In this document: positions 1-12,000 of the stretch, piece by piece
How the letters are laid out: every line of letters begins with the position of its first letter
Numbering within the stretch: position 1 is the first letter of the stretch
Origin: Strongylocentrotus purpuratus
Taxonomy: Eukaryota > Echinodermata > Echinoidea > Camarodonta > Strongylocentrotidae
DNA length: 64,000 nucleotides
NCBI RefSeq assembly: GCF_000002235.5
Contig: NW_022145540.1
Location: 1-64,000 of the forward strand
Direction: 5' to 3'
Notes under the pieces: model-generated
What the model saw: only the letters and a program-made list of their open reading frames with translations
Databases searched by the model: none
What the model was told of the DNA's origin: nothing
Position numbers and translations under genes: made by a program

Positions 1-1049
1 TGTCTGAATCTTCAGGATTTCGAAACCATCGAAGCACTGCAGAGATCCGTTGGTGATGACACCCAAGATGATTTGTCTGTTCCTGCAATCAGGCCAGGAG
101 CCGAACTCTGGAAACGCATTCAGTACCAGACAACTGAAGACCATTCATGCATTGTAGATGAGGGTAGAGGTAGGTGATATCGAAGGCTGGCTGGTTGTAA
201 GGAAAATCACTCGGAATAGTTTGGCCTTTAGAATTAAATTCACGGTTGCTTCTCACACTGGAACTGTTGGCAACAGAGACTCCGTTGCATTCTGCACAAT
301 CAATGTTCTGTAGATACTACCGTTGATCATCACTCTCTCCGTTTCGTTTAAACACGGCGCGCCTGCTCCTGTTTGTGAATCACAGTGCGATATGATGGCA
401 CTGTCATGGACACACCAGCGGATAGGTGGAGGGGCACTTCCATTGACTAAAAATGGCCGTTGTCCACAAAGATTGCTCTCAGTTTGTCTGTTGTCCAAAC
501 AAGGTGTGAAAATGATGTAAGGGGTGAGTTCCGATGAGTTCACGCTGTGGCAAAGAGCGCAATACCTGTTGCGGTAGAAGATCTCCTGGGAGTCAAAGAA
601 GACAGTGTCATTCGCAAGCGGCTGCTCACATCTCTGTACCAAGTCAGGGTCTGTCCTAGCTGAAGATGGACATCTGCTCACCACAAGGACATCACGGATA
701 CAAGCCGTTTTCGATTCAATACCGATCGTGAACGAGGTACAACTCCAGTATTGCCTATCTGGAAAGAACTTGGCGTCCATTGCTCGCATAGACGCGTTCT
801 CGTTCCTATGTCCATAGCAACAATCATCAAAATGATCGCAGTCGGAATCACAATGCAGTAAAATCCAGGAGAAAAGCTTGAATCCGTCTGGCATCGTTCG
901 AAAAATAGAGTAAGAAAAGCAGGTGTCAGCATCTGCAAAGTGAAAAGAAATTGATAAATTATAACTCGTATATAGGCAATTACAGCCTTCATTTGCGTGA
1001 AGAGGCATACAGAAGAAAAACAGAGCTTCAGAGCTTGACACAAATACTA

Positions 1050-1594
1050 ATGAACGACGTCTGCGTCACGCCACCATAAACTCGCATTGGTAGTTGGAGG
1101 GGGGGGGGGGGGGGTCCACTACCGTTATATGTTTTATAATCCATATATATATATATATATATATATCAATACATATATTTACTAAAGGCGTCATCAGAGG
1201 GACATTTGGAGTGAAAAAAAATGAGTAATTAAGTAGACATTGTCGTTAGGAGGACAATTTGGTGTCCTCTTAACGTTTTTTACGTTTTATTTTTTTATAG
1301 AAGGCCCAATTTGTATTATATATCTCTCTCTATATAAGTAATTTGACTAAAGGCGCCATTGAAGAGACATTTGGAGTGAAAAAATGAGTCATTAGGTAGG
1401 TTTAGGGTTAGAGTTAGGTTTAGCCTTGTTTCTTCAATTAAAATAAGCTTGATTTCCTTTAGGGTCCTGCGTACTGGTGATCAGATTAAAAACAAAGAGA
1501 GACACAAATGTAGGTATTAGGCAAATAGTCGGCTTGCATATATATTGTCGGTACTCGCTAGTCCTTCTCAAAATTATTCAGTATTGGCACTTAC
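1050..1594. other. Intron 2 of copy A: simple repeats only
   Basis: No coding signal. It holds a G run at about 1099-1114, a (TA)n tract at about 1145-1166 and a short degenerate TTAGGG-like stretch near 1395-1425. The block around 1180-1390 contains two diverged copies of a phrase reading 'aaaggcg(t/c)cat...agagacatttggagtgaaaaaa'. Confidence 0.6.
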
Positions 1595-2214
1595 CGTTCG
1601 GACAAACGATGGGTGCCGAAGGATCTTCGTCATTTGACCTAGATACAGAGTAGGAAAAGAAATAACAAGACAATTTTGATCGTCTCTTACAGTTCTTCAC
1701 ACACACGAGTGCAACTAAGTACAATGCAAATCATGTACACTACTACATTTTCATCAAATCTGCCTTTATTAACTGGTAATCTATGTGATCTACATCTCAA
1801 TTTATTCAAAGCTATTGCTTCCTTCTAACATAGTATCTGAAGGTACTTTTCATAAACCAATTAATATTCTTATACATCTTAGTTTGTGCAAATACGATTT
1901 GACCAGGTAACTGCCCTCCATTCCCGAATAGACATGTCAGAAAGCCTGATTTTCATAGTATTCATAATCCAGGCAGCACTATATCCTTCTCCTTGAGCTT
2001 GCCAATCGTTCCCAAGTCCTGCATAATCAAAACTGTCAGCAAGAAACCCAACCCATTGTGCATTTATATTAATTAAACTTTGTGCTTCATCTTGCGACTG
2101 CAACAGAAACCATAAACGATGCAGTCAGGTGTGCACTTATTTAAAAACAATATTATTCTTAACAATTTGTGTGGCCATGCCTTGAGCTGTAATGCATGCC
2201 GTACAGCAGAATTT

Positions 2215-2650
2215 TTCCTGTTGGGGCCCGGAGGAAAATGCATTGAATTATTGATCATTTATTGCATTTCTTTTCTTCTTTTTTTACTTTACTTTTTACT
2301 TTTTTTTTACCCTAGCCACCGCTGCGTACAGTCATGATTAAGTGGCAAAGCAATGTCCTCGTAACTGTGAGGCCCCAGGATAAAAACTGTGTCCATCAGC
2401 TATACTAGTGCCCTTTTGTGAAGCATTAATCCTTATTACTGTCAGGTTAAGGACGTAGGTCCCTAGTTGATAAGTATAGTACCATACACATGCTTCAGCA
2501 GTCACGCAAAACAAACACTCGCAAATTACTATTCAATAAAATCTGAGAATGTATACTATTATCTAGATTTATTAGAAATACATCCTTGTCAAAATCCTTT
2601 CATAAATCGGGTTAAAACAAATCCACCTTCATGACCAACAGTGTATATTA
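2215..2650 (+). repeat. Dispersed direct repeat, copy 1 (intron 1 of pseudogene A)
   Basis: About 435 bp aligning clearly with 4345-4795 in the same orientation. Shared landmarks, in order: 'ttggg(g/a)cc', 'aaatgca(t/a)', 'ccctagcc(a/c)ccgctgc', 'gcaatg(t/g)cctcgtaac', 'agtgcccttttgtg', 'aaggacgtaggtcc', 'cagtcacgcaaaac' and 'tatactattatctagat'. No coding capacity is evident. Copy B's shorter intron 1 lacks it, so it probably arrived after, or was lost from one side of, the A/B duplication. Confidence 0.75.
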
Positions 2651-2909
2651 AATGAGTAACATAATAATATGGTGTGGAATGCTCCTCGGTAACTAAACAT
2701 TCTGGTTTTGTGAGGGTTAGGTCTCCAGTTGAGCGAATACAAACATTTCATGTAAATATGGTGCAGTCAAGTTATGAATTGATTAGAGGTCATGAGAGTC
2801 AAATGTTTTTTTTCTTCGTGATTCTAATGCATCAAAGTCAATCACTTGATGCATTTCGTAATCACAGATATGTCGATAGGGATTTCCGATATGGATAACT
2901 CGAATTGCC

Positions 2910-3179
2910 CTATTTGCAGCTTCTGGAATTGATTGGTATATTTCTATCAAAATAGTTGAGCAAAGGCAAAATAAGGGTTTTATACATTATTTTCAAATTT
3001 GTAACATTTATATAATGCCGAACACGTCCTAAAAATCGAACCAATTTAGAAACCTTTGTACATGTATTCTCAATATGTATGTCACATTTTAACTGTTTAT
3101 CTACAAAAACTTCTAGATATTTGACGGATTCTTTGGGCTCAATGGGGTTACCACGTACGTACTCGGTATATTTACACAA
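2910..3179 (-). mobile_element. LINE reverse-transcriptase C-terminal fragment
   Basis: The minus-strand frame reads ...ESVKYLEVFVDKQL... followed by KVSKLVRFLGRVRHYINVTN and LKIMYKTLILPLLNY. This is the typical 'thumb' region that follows the RT domain of non-LTR retrotransposons (VKYLGV.ID..L.W..HI). Only about 85 codons remain; neither catalytic RT motifs nor an endonuclease is present. It is an intronic relic inside copy A. Confidence 0.7.
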
Positions 3180-4344
3180 ACTTTTCGTTATGATTTTAAA
3201 TCATGCAGGCATGCATAGGCATACCTTCCTATTGTCATTTCATTTTTCCTTTCTCTCTCTCGCTGCAAATTGATGCTAAAGTCACGTATCGAACCATATA
3301 ATTAAACAGTAGGCATATTGGGGAGCGCCCGGAGTGTCAAGTCAGACAGACATGAGCACCATACAAAGACCCACTGTTGTTATTATTATATTCTAAAGAG
3401 GTATGAATGATAACATCTGGAAAGTTAGGGCTTTTATGTCTGGGGTTATGTTCAAAGATATAATATAGTCCCTTCGTTTGACTGATTTTAGAAAAAGGAA
3501 ATTAGAAATAATCAGTTGCAATGTCATAATATTTGCACTGCGCAAATAAGGGATCTCTGAGAAGATGAATAAACCTTGAGGTCGACATTTAAGGCATTAT
3601 TTAGACCAGAAAACTTATGAAAAAAATCATGGTAGCGAGGCTAAGCTTAATGCGACTGTACTTGCATGTTGCACAATTCATTTAAACAAATTTAATATGA
3701 AAAGCATTTTTAATGGCATTGTGCGTCAGCTATTATAGGCTCAGCCCAGACATAAAACCGTTGGTACACGTAGTTTTAATTCAGAGTGAGTTTTCCTTTG
3801 ATGACTTTGTGCAGTACGTTTATAAGACTTGGAGTGTATTTCATCTTCTTACTTTTGAGTTCTACCGTGGATAATGATAGCTGATCAGAGAAAACCACCA
3901 TGGTTCTTAATGTGTACATCACTTTGTTCGGGTATAATTATGCTGTACGATCATGTTCTATCACATTTTCATAGGAACTGAATAGCCTCTCTATTTCATT
4001 TGAATCAAGTAAAAGTCTGATGCTGCACGCTATATGGTTCGTTTTCAGATTGATATTAAAAATATATATAAATATAGAAATGATCCAAAAATAGACACAA
4101 CTAAGATATAAAACAATAATAAACAATAACTCCTAAAATATTTGCTTACAAAATATGACAATACAAGTAATTACCAATGAATATAAATTTGGTTATGAAT
4201 GATAAAGCCGAGAGTTCTTGCATTGATGTGATAATTACAACGTAAGCAAAAGACAGGTACTCAAATTCATGAACTTGTTCAAGTTTATTGCACTTTTAGA
4301 TTACTTAAATGTCATCTGGACGCCCATGCATTATGGTTCAAGGC

Positions 4345-4795
4345 ATGGACACACAGGATTTGTTTATGTTGGGAACCGGGGTAAAATGCAATAAATTATT
4401 GAAATTTTTTGCATTTTCTTTGTTTTTTTTATTTATGGAAACTGCCCCTACCCTAGCCCCCGCTGCATATACAGTCATGGTCAGTGACAAAGCAATGGCC
4501 TCGTAACCGTGAGGCTCCAGGATCAAAACCGTGTCGATGTGCAATATTAGTGCCCTTTTGTGGGGCATTAATCCTCATTACTGTCATTATGACTTAAGGA
4601 CGTAGGTCCCCTAGTTGATAAGCATAGTAGCATATACATGCTTTAGCAGTCACGCAAAACACACATTGTCCAATTATTATTCAATAAAATTGAGATGTAT
4701 ACTATTATCTAGATCTATTATTTTTAAATTATTTTTAAAATAATTCCATAAATTGGGGTAAAACAAAAATATTCCAACTTTATGAGCGACAGTGA
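4345..4795 (+). repeat. Dispersed direct repeat, copy 2 (intron 1 of pseudogene A)
   Basis: Partner of 2215-2650, about 1.7 kb away in the same intron and in the same orientation. The similarity fades after the 'tatactattatctagat' landmark near 4695, then resumes weakly at 'taaattggggtaaaacaaa' and 'atgagcgacagtg'. Copy 1 has 'taaatcgggttaaaacaaa' and 'atgaccaacagtg' at the same places. Confidence 0.75.
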
Positions 4796-5229
4796 ACATA
4801 ACATTTTTGGACCGCCGAAGGAAGTTACATTTTCCCAAGGGGTTTATTTTCACAAAAGAACATAGTTTGACTTCCTTGCTGTCCAAAAATATTATATAAC
4901 TCACTTTACCAGTCATTATTTTTAGACACACTTTCTTACAAGAAATTCAGAGTAACTACTTAGAAGTTAGAAGCTAACTAATTAACTACGACCCCATGTC
5001 TTTTTTCTCGAGCCTCTAATTCTAAAGGTGATTACTTTCTCTTGCAATCCTATACGGCTGAAATTACAGTAAAACTAAAATAAAACGTGTAATATCAACA
5101 CGCGCAGAGCAAATAAGAAACGGGCACAATTATTTAGTGAGAATTCACTGAAATACTGAGGTCATAATAATGGCAGTACAGGGGCGGGCCTGGGGACCGT
5201 CGGAGGAGGAGGGGGCCGGGGGAGGAGAA

Positions 5230-5254
5230 GAGTGCAATGATACAAGAGGTGCGT

Positions 5255-5287
<33 letters not shown>

Positions 5288-5290
5288 CTT
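5230..5290. repeat. (CT)n microsatellite in intron 1 of copy A
   Basis: A run of CT dinucleotides just inside intron 1. The equivalent stretch of copy B (about 15025-15055) has only a short interrupted CT tract, so the array expanded after the duplication or contracted in B. Confidence 0.8.
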
Positions 5291-5645
5291 TCCCTCCCCC
5301 TCCTTGCCATACAAGAGCTCTCCAAATTCCCAGGGTCCTTTATTTTTCGTAGTAGTCTGTTTATAAATCCAGACATATTCATTGTTATCGACTCAAGTGG
5401 TAATTCCTCCACTAAACACGTCTGGAAGCTACTACTTTTTAAAGGCGGGCACATTGCGAAAATCATTATGACTTACCGGTTGTAGCGCTCGTCCAAGAAT
5501 ACAAGTCCACGTCTACTGCACCATTTGAACTGTCCTCATACGAATATTGATTTTTACCATCAAGAGCGCAATATGGATCAGAACAAGAACAGAACGGTAA
5601 AGTTTTAAGCAAGAAAACCAACAACAAGACACGATGTAGAGCCAT

Positions 5646-6150
5646 TTTAACGCAAACAACGAAAAACACCACTATAATTGTTGAAAATGTGCAATAACGT
5701 GCAAGATGACCTTGTTACCGCTGTAGTGTGCAGTAAGCGATACCTGAAATGGTAAATCCTGTAACGTACATATTACACCTTTTGTACTTCTCTTTTGACT
5801 TCTCTTCTTTTTGTGCGACCCCGCTCTTTTTCTTCTACAATTTTCATAAATGTAAATAATCTTTCTTGTACATGTACAGAGAGGAGTCAGAATATTCTAA
5901 TTTATAAATTTGTATCTGTCAATAGGTTTTAACAACAGAAGACGTCAGCAAGGTCGCTGTTGCCTTTTGAATTCATGAAATGTCACCAACTTTGTATGGA
6001 AGATCACACGGCGGAAAGGAGAAATGCTCGTAGGGAGATACAAATGTGAAAATATTGAAAATTGAAAAGATTCTGTCGGCAAGATTTTCTATTTTTTTTG
6101 TGCAGGCTGTTGAATCGCCTATTGATATTGAGGACCCTGATTTTTTTTAA
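5646..6150 (-). promoter_or_regulatory. Upstream flank of copy A, duplicated with the gene
   Basis: About 500 bp upstream of the copy A start aligns with 15392-15950 upstream of copy B. The best-matched part (about 5880-6065) includes 'gaggagtcagaatattctaatttata', the CRE-like GACGTCA at 5941 and 'cacggcggaaaggagaaatgctcg'. The alignment ends at 'gcaggctgt..aatcgc', near 6105-6150. A promoter role is inferred from position and from conservation between copies. No transcription start can be read. Confidence 0.5.
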
Positions 6151-6374
6151 ATCCACCACAAACACATACACACACACACACACACACACACGCGCGCACA
6201 CCTTCCGCATCCACCCAGCCCTAGGCGTTGGAACCGCTGTAGCTTGGGGGGGGGGGGGAGGCAATTGCAGCCTTGGAAGCAAAGCCCTTTTCGCCCCCTA
6301 TCTCCTTCTTTCCCCCTTTTTTTTCATATTCTTATTTCTTTCCATTTCTTTCCTCTTTCATTTTCCTTTCTTTT

Positions 6375-6414
<40 letters not shown>

Positions 6415-7080
6415 TATTAACGGGAGGTGGGGGGAGGGGGGAGGCACGCTCAGTCTCCTGGATCCGCGCCTGTATTTCAGGCATCTCTTGAGCGTTTTAG
6501 AATAAACCACTCCCGCCCTTTAATGTCACTTAGTGCTTTGAATCATATCTCAACTTGATAAAATATTATAAGAACTTTAATGGTGAAAATGAATAATTGT
6601 TTATATTTTATTTTCGGAAATACGAACCTTCGGAAAAAACGACATGTAACCCATAAATCTCAGAGAAATTGACACATTTGACACTCAGCATACTTATGAT
6701 CTTAACCAGCCTGTGAATTTAAAAAACAAGTCTTAAAATTGCACACATGGAGACAGATTGTGATATTACGCAATGAAGGTGTGGCGAATAACTAAATAAA
6801 TTTGGAATGTATTAATATTTATATTGATTGTGCACAGAATGGAGGAAAAAATGTATGAATTTACTTCGGGATTGGAGCGTTTCATTCTCGCTTGGAAGAA
6901 TTTTAGTTAAACATTCATGATATTAATTTTAGGGGTAAATTTAAGAATTATACCCCCCCCCCTCCACCATCACTATTTTAGAAAATTGGATTGTCAGATG
7001 TAAGTTGTGTCTTAATTGATAAGTCTCGATGACACTGTGTTCCAGGATTATAACTTGTTCCATACTTTTGAATAAGTACA
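6150..7080. other. Gene-free stretch with microsatellites
   Basis: No gene seen. It contains (CA)n at about 6165-6192, a G run at about 6247-6259, a T/C-rich tract at 6300-6420 with a (CT)n core, and a C run near 6952-6962. Open frames here are low-complexity translations of these repeats. Confidence 0.7.
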
Positions 7081-7082
7081 GG

Positions 7083-7176
7083 CAGGCGCGTACGCAGGAT
7101 TTTTTCAAGGGGGGGGTTTTAACATTTATAAATCGGTCCGAAAATTTCGCAACGACTCAGCCAGCCGCTGAATAAG

Positions 7177-7208
<32 letters not shown>

Positions 7209-7278
7209 AAGAGGACACATTTTTTTTTTTTTTTTGGTCCCAAAAAAATCGCAACGACTCAGCCGACCGCTGAATAAG

Positions 7279-7352
<74 letters not shown>

Positions 7353-7487
7353 AAGAGGACATTTTTTTTTTTTTTTTTTGGTCTCGAAATTTGGAAATTT
7401 GACATTTTGCTCCGTTGGGGGGGGGGTAAGGTCACCTTTTTAGGTCGGCCATGGGAATATTTTTTTTTTTTTTTTTTTTTTTTTAAT

Positions 7488-7528
<41 letters not shown>

Positions 7529-7631
7529 AAAAGGGGGGGGGTTTTAGGTTTTTTTTGGGGGGTTTACACACAAAAAATTTCCAAAGGGGGGGTTTAACCC
7601 CCAAACCCCCCCCCCCTGCGTACGCGCCTGA
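7083..7631. repeat. Poly-G-rich element bounded by an inverted repeat
   Basis: Ends are complementary: 'caggcgcgtacgcagga' at about 7083 and 'cctgcgtacgcgcctg' at about 7616-7631. The inside has two tandem units of the form 'cgcaacgactcagcc..ccgctgaataagc', a long G run, 'taagaggaca' and a T run. The G runs are about 30 nt (7178-7207) and about 72 nt (7280-7351). A third, degenerate unit follows. At 7460-7525 a T run is followed by an A run, which can itself fold. Homopolymer lengths in an assembly are unreliable. Confidence 0.8.
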
Positions 7632-7784
7632 GTACAGGAGGTAAATTTATTGAGAAATATACAAATAAGCTAACAATCAGACGAACGTGATTGTGATGCA
7701 CATACCACTCCATTTATATATTATTATAATTCATAAGAAAGTAAGCAAAAATAGTATGTACTTACTTTCAGTCATGGTCGTATC

Positions 7785-8110
7785 CGGACACTTACCCCCT
7801 GGACATCCACCAACGGATAACCACCCCAGTGAACTACCCCCAAGGACAACTACCCTATGGCAACCACCCTCTAGGGATAACTACCTAGGATAGTTGTCCG
7901 GGGATATTTGTCCTAGAGAATGGTTGTCGTAGGGGTAGTTGTCCACAGGTGGTAGTTGTCCGGGGGTTAGTTGTCCTAGGGAGTAGCTGTCCGGGGGTAG
8001 TTGTCCCAGGGGGTAGTCGTCCTAGAGGATGGTTGCCCTAGGGGGTAGTTGTCCTAGAGGGTGGTTATCCGGGGATGGATGTCCAGGGTGTAGGTGTCCT
8101 AGAACACACA
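7785..8110. repeat. Minisatellite with head-to-head arms (gtagttgtcc unit)
   Basis: A degenerate 16-19 bp unit, 'ggggtagttgtcctag', is repeated about a dozen times at 7886-8105. The same unit appears in the opposite orientation at 7790-7885 ('ggacaactacccc'). The switch is centred on the near-palindrome 'aactacctaggatagtt' at about 7880-7896, so the array could form a cruciform or hairpin. Weak relatives lie at 9665-9780. Confidence 0.8.
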
Positions 8111-8359
8111 GGGGTGCATCAACTATATATATGCATCAATTAACTATATAGAGTATATTTCTTTTCAAAAGGCAGTCTTCTTTTTTTAATCCTCCCCCAA
8201 AATCTGGAAGGGGTTTATAAACATTAAAACGGGAGTATATGGCACGTTATGGTTGAACCTTTACCAAATGGCGAATCGGGGCTCGCTTTACTTTAAATCA
8301 GCCGTTTGGAAAATTAATCCTGATTAGTTCTTCCACTTGAAGACGACTGGCGTCAACAC

Positions 8360-8690
8360 AACCGAAAAGCCTCTATAGGCTATAGTTAACTTTTGTACAA
8401 AATGACCCCCAAAATCTACAGAGGTTTTTTCACATGGAGACGTCCATCTCCGTGCATTTTAGGATAATCACTGCCAAAATGCTGGTGGTGCTTCATGAAT
8501 ACCCTTTGTTTGCCCGCTTGGACAGCATAATTCCATCTGTGTATGATCATAGAATGTACCACCGGTGCATAAGTGAATGGTGATTACATAAATTTAATGA
8601 ACACGTATCCAGCAGTCGATGGTTTTATATTTTTGTACAAATGACCTTTACCTGCCGATGCGCAGATAGGATCTCCAAAGTGGCTTATTA
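8360..8690 (+). mobile_element. Diverged MITE-like repeat, partner of 58261-58582
   Basis: Shares the ordered phrases 'tgacccc.aaat.tac', 'cacatggaga.gt', 'gcttcatgaatacc.tttgtttgccc', 'tagaatgtacc', 'ggtgcataa.tgaat' and 'acaaatgacctt' with 58261-58582, in the same orientation. Its terminal inverted repeats are eroded. It lies in the 3' flank of receptor copy B. Confidence 0.7.
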
Positions 8691-9087
8691 TATACATTTA
8701 TTTATGCATTATTGATACAGAAACACACCACTTTATAATTATATTCCTCCATAGTTTCCGCCATCTTTTCAAAGCCCTAAAGCACAGAATCTTGCAATAA
8801 TCATCTGTAATGGCCTCACAAGTTATCCGCTTATGTCTTGTATTTTACTGCTTTCGGCCTTTCTATCACTAGATACTGTATTTTTCAGTCATCAAGGAAC
8901 GTTGACAAGGACCATTGGCCCTTCAAACCAAATCAACACATTCCATTAGTATAGACAAAAGTATAGGTAACAAACATCAGGCAAAGTAGGTTTGATCATG
9001 AGGCAAACAATATTTCCGATCATCTCTAAACTTTCCGGGAGGAATTCCAAACAAAGTATTCTAATCTACGGGTTGTCTAAGTCTAAG

Positions 9088-12000
9088 TCACTGAGAAACT
9101 CTTAGACTTGTGTAGCTGACGGGGCTGAACCCGACGCTGTTATCTTTTTCCTCTCCTGTCTCTCGTCCGACTGGTTCCCGTAGATTTGGTTCCTGTGTAC
9201 TCGTACTTCTCCCTTCTGACTTGGATTCACGGATTCTCTTTCGCCAGAGACCTCTCACCCGATGGTTAGCGCCGAAGAAGACGAAGACAAAAACCCCTTG
9301 CAGAGAGCTTGTGATGATGAAGATTGTCCAAACAGCAGCAGCCTGGGCAAACGCAGCGATGAAACCGAAGGACCATCCAAAACCAAGCAGGCATGATATC
9401 TGAACGGTTTTAAGAAGGAGGGACAATGCGATGGTGAATTAAGAGGGGAGAGAGACGCATAAAAAGATAAAATCCGACACAAATAAGTTCGTGTGAGATT
9501 ACAGACAAAATACATGACTTGTACAGGAGTATAGGAGGCGGTAGTATTAGAAATAGCATGTATATCGGAAGAAGTATATAGATACAGCCATGCTTTAGGA
9601 ATACTTCCCATCACAAATAAGAAATGAGAAAAACTAGAGACAAAGATGTTACCATCGATTAATACTTCAGTTGTCCGGGGGTAATTTTCCCAGATTATTA
9701 ATCAAGGTGAAAATTGTCCGGGATATTCAACCAATGGTGAGAGTTGTTCAGTGATAGTCTGTCCGGATGGAATTGTCCAAAAGTAATTATGCTATGTCAT
9801 GAAATGCCCATTCAACAAAGTTGGAAGAAACATAATAGTGTTTGTGACTCTTGCATTTGTATGATATGGTTTTCTAGTAATCACTGTATTGCCTGGCTAG
9901 GAATATTTATATACCTCACTTAACAATAGGTATTACGTAAGGATTTACGCTCATGCTCATTGGTGATAGGTGTTCATGTTTTAATACATAATAATGGCTC
10001 GTAGATTATGAACAAACCTTAAAGTGAACTACCAGTTCGTGGAAGAGCTCCTTCCGTCGCTCATGAGCACCTTCGTGCAGAGCACTTGAATCACGTTTGC
10101 TCTTGTGAACACCGTAGACAGTTAACGAAAAGAGAACGATATTGACGAGGAAACTGACGGCGAAAGGTACCAAGAAAGCCAACACGATAGCCCTGGCTTG
10201 GTAGATCCAGCACGATGTCCCGATCTTGCCGTAGCGAAACAGCGAAGGGTTCTGAACTTGAATAATCAGACAGGGAACGACGATGACGAGAGGAAGACAC
10301 CAGCCGATGATGAGGTAGGCGATCAGACGTCTCATCTCACCATGTCTCTTTGGTAAGAAAGATGAGGATGCGAAGTGACGAACAAGATCCCACGCCAGGA
10401 TGTTCGTCCATGTGAAGACAGCGAGGAGGAAATAATGAGCGATGGTAGCTGCTATCGTACAAACAGTTGGCAAAGATATCATGTTAGGAGCGATGAACTG
10501 GAGCATCACCTATGGAAAAATAAGAATATTTATGATCCTTTACAAAAACTCTGCATGGAGAAATCTTCGACAGGTCATTGCACGCGTCAACGTACGAGGG
10601 ATAGTGAAATGTTATTTAAGTAGAAACTGTAACAAACGGACTTGACATTTAACAAGGTTGTCAATTCGAATATACTGTACACGTATCTCAAGAAGAATTT
10701 CAGAATTTGTAAGCAAGAACGGAAAACTGAGATCTGCAACTGCACTGCTCCTATTTTCATTATTATCTAAACTCAAACTTGAGAAGTTAAATCGAAATAC
10801 AAGGCCTAGTAAGTCAGGGGTCTTTGTCGAGAAATCTCAAAAGGCAGGTGTGAGCTTTGAGAATTACATTGCATTTGGTCGGCAAATTAATTTAAACAAA
10901 ATAAAGGCACACAGTCCTGGCACTAACCTGCGCAACAAAAAAGGCCGACACAAAGCTCATGATGGATAGGCCTTGGAGGTTCCTCAGAGGCTTGAAGATA
11001 CAGTACGTGAGCAACGTCGCCAAGAGACAGATGGAGGACAGTATAGCGAGTATGAGGTTCAGTATATTCTGCCCTTTGGAGTACTCGAACATGCCGACAG
11101 GTTCTGGAGGATCGGGTCCAGTCCAGCAGAGACGGACAGAGCCATTCAGGTAACGAATGTAGCTCTCTGGAGGAAATGGGATGTCCTGGTATATCTGAGA
11201 GTGACAAGATATTTGAATGTACATGTATGACGAAAATAAAGCATAATGTAAATCGTTTTTTTTTCAAGGGGATAAATTGTTGGAGGTGATTAACTTACAA
11301 GATCAACAGTTTTCTTCAATATTTCGCGAGGGTTACAATTATTTGACGTTTAATATCATATTTAAATTTGAGTTACATATGACACTGGTTTATCATGCAA
11401 AAGTTTTTGGGTATGACATCGATAGTTTGTCATCAATAGTGAAATTTAAAACAAAAAGTTTTATTAACCTACCAAGTATGTAACATTATTCCGCTCGTTT
11501 TCGGTAATAAGAGAGTTTCCAACAACGATGAAGGCGCAAGTGTCGATGTCAACAATCTCTCCATGAAGCGAGAAGGACTGTTCTATGGGGAATTTCCACT
11601 CCCTTGAAAGACGTCTGTAATAAGTATTATTTTCCCAGTACAATGGCGTCACAAAGGTAGTGTGATTGTACATGATGTACGTTGTTCCATTGATGAGCAC
11701 AGGTTCAAACAAGTCGATATCGTCGGTTATCCGAGTCAGATTGGCATTGTTGCCAGTGGATAATTCATATTCAATGTCACACACTTCATAAATGATGATG
11801 TTGTTGTCCCGGCAACAGTCTCCCCGCTTCTCTCCCAGTATGCTTTCCGTGAAGCCTTCTAGTTGGGTCTTTTGCGGTACGATGTTTGCTGGAAACATCA
11901 TGAAGTTTACTTTACTTCCGTCATATTCCTCTTCCTTCAGTTCATAGATAGTGGTATTGGGATAGTTGTTGTACGCCCAAATCTTCAGGATTTCGAAACC

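Larger units (their letters stand above)
1..5645 (-). pseudogene. SMB / Methuselah-like GPCR, copy A (broken, 5' part only; continues past left edge)
   Basis: This is a decayed paralogue of the receptor at 9088-15391. Exon 1 (5477-5645) is intact: it starts MALHRVLLLVFLLK, encodes a signal peptide and ends in phase 1 at GTAAGT. Exon 2 (1595-1638) is 44 nt instead of 45, so the phase no longer matches. Exon 3 (1 to about 923, acceptor TTTGCAG) aligns base for base with copy B but has four indels. A 2-nt loss lies near 906 and a 1-nt loss near 857; together they scramble about 18 codons of the SMB domain. A further 1-nt loss near 313 and a 1-nt gain near 112 leave about 200 nt out of frame. The conserved block ANDTVFFDS...RNRYCALCHSVNSSELTPY is still legible. 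The rest of the gene lies outside the window. Sequencing error could explain one lesion but hardly five. Confidence 0.85.

Noticed and set aside
323..817. Plus-strand frames opposite exon 3 of copy A, also seen opposite copy B (12296-12790)
   Set aside because: Antisense shadows of a conserved coding exon; they persist in both copies only because the sense strand is conserved.
6062..6505. 147-codon plus-strand frame rich in Thr/His and Ser/Leu
   Set aside because: Spans (CA)n, poly-G and (CT)n repeats; low complexity and overlaps the duplicated upstream flank of copy A.
7126..7443. Poly-Pro and poly-Gly proteins
   Set aside because: Translations of G/C homopolymers within the 7083-7631 repeat.
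9255..9614. 119-codon minus frame overlapping exon 6 of copy B, and the matching frame at 39075-39512 in copy C
   Set aside because: Out-of-frame readings of the last receptor exon plus adjacent intron; the true frame is fixed by TM7 and paralogue alignment.
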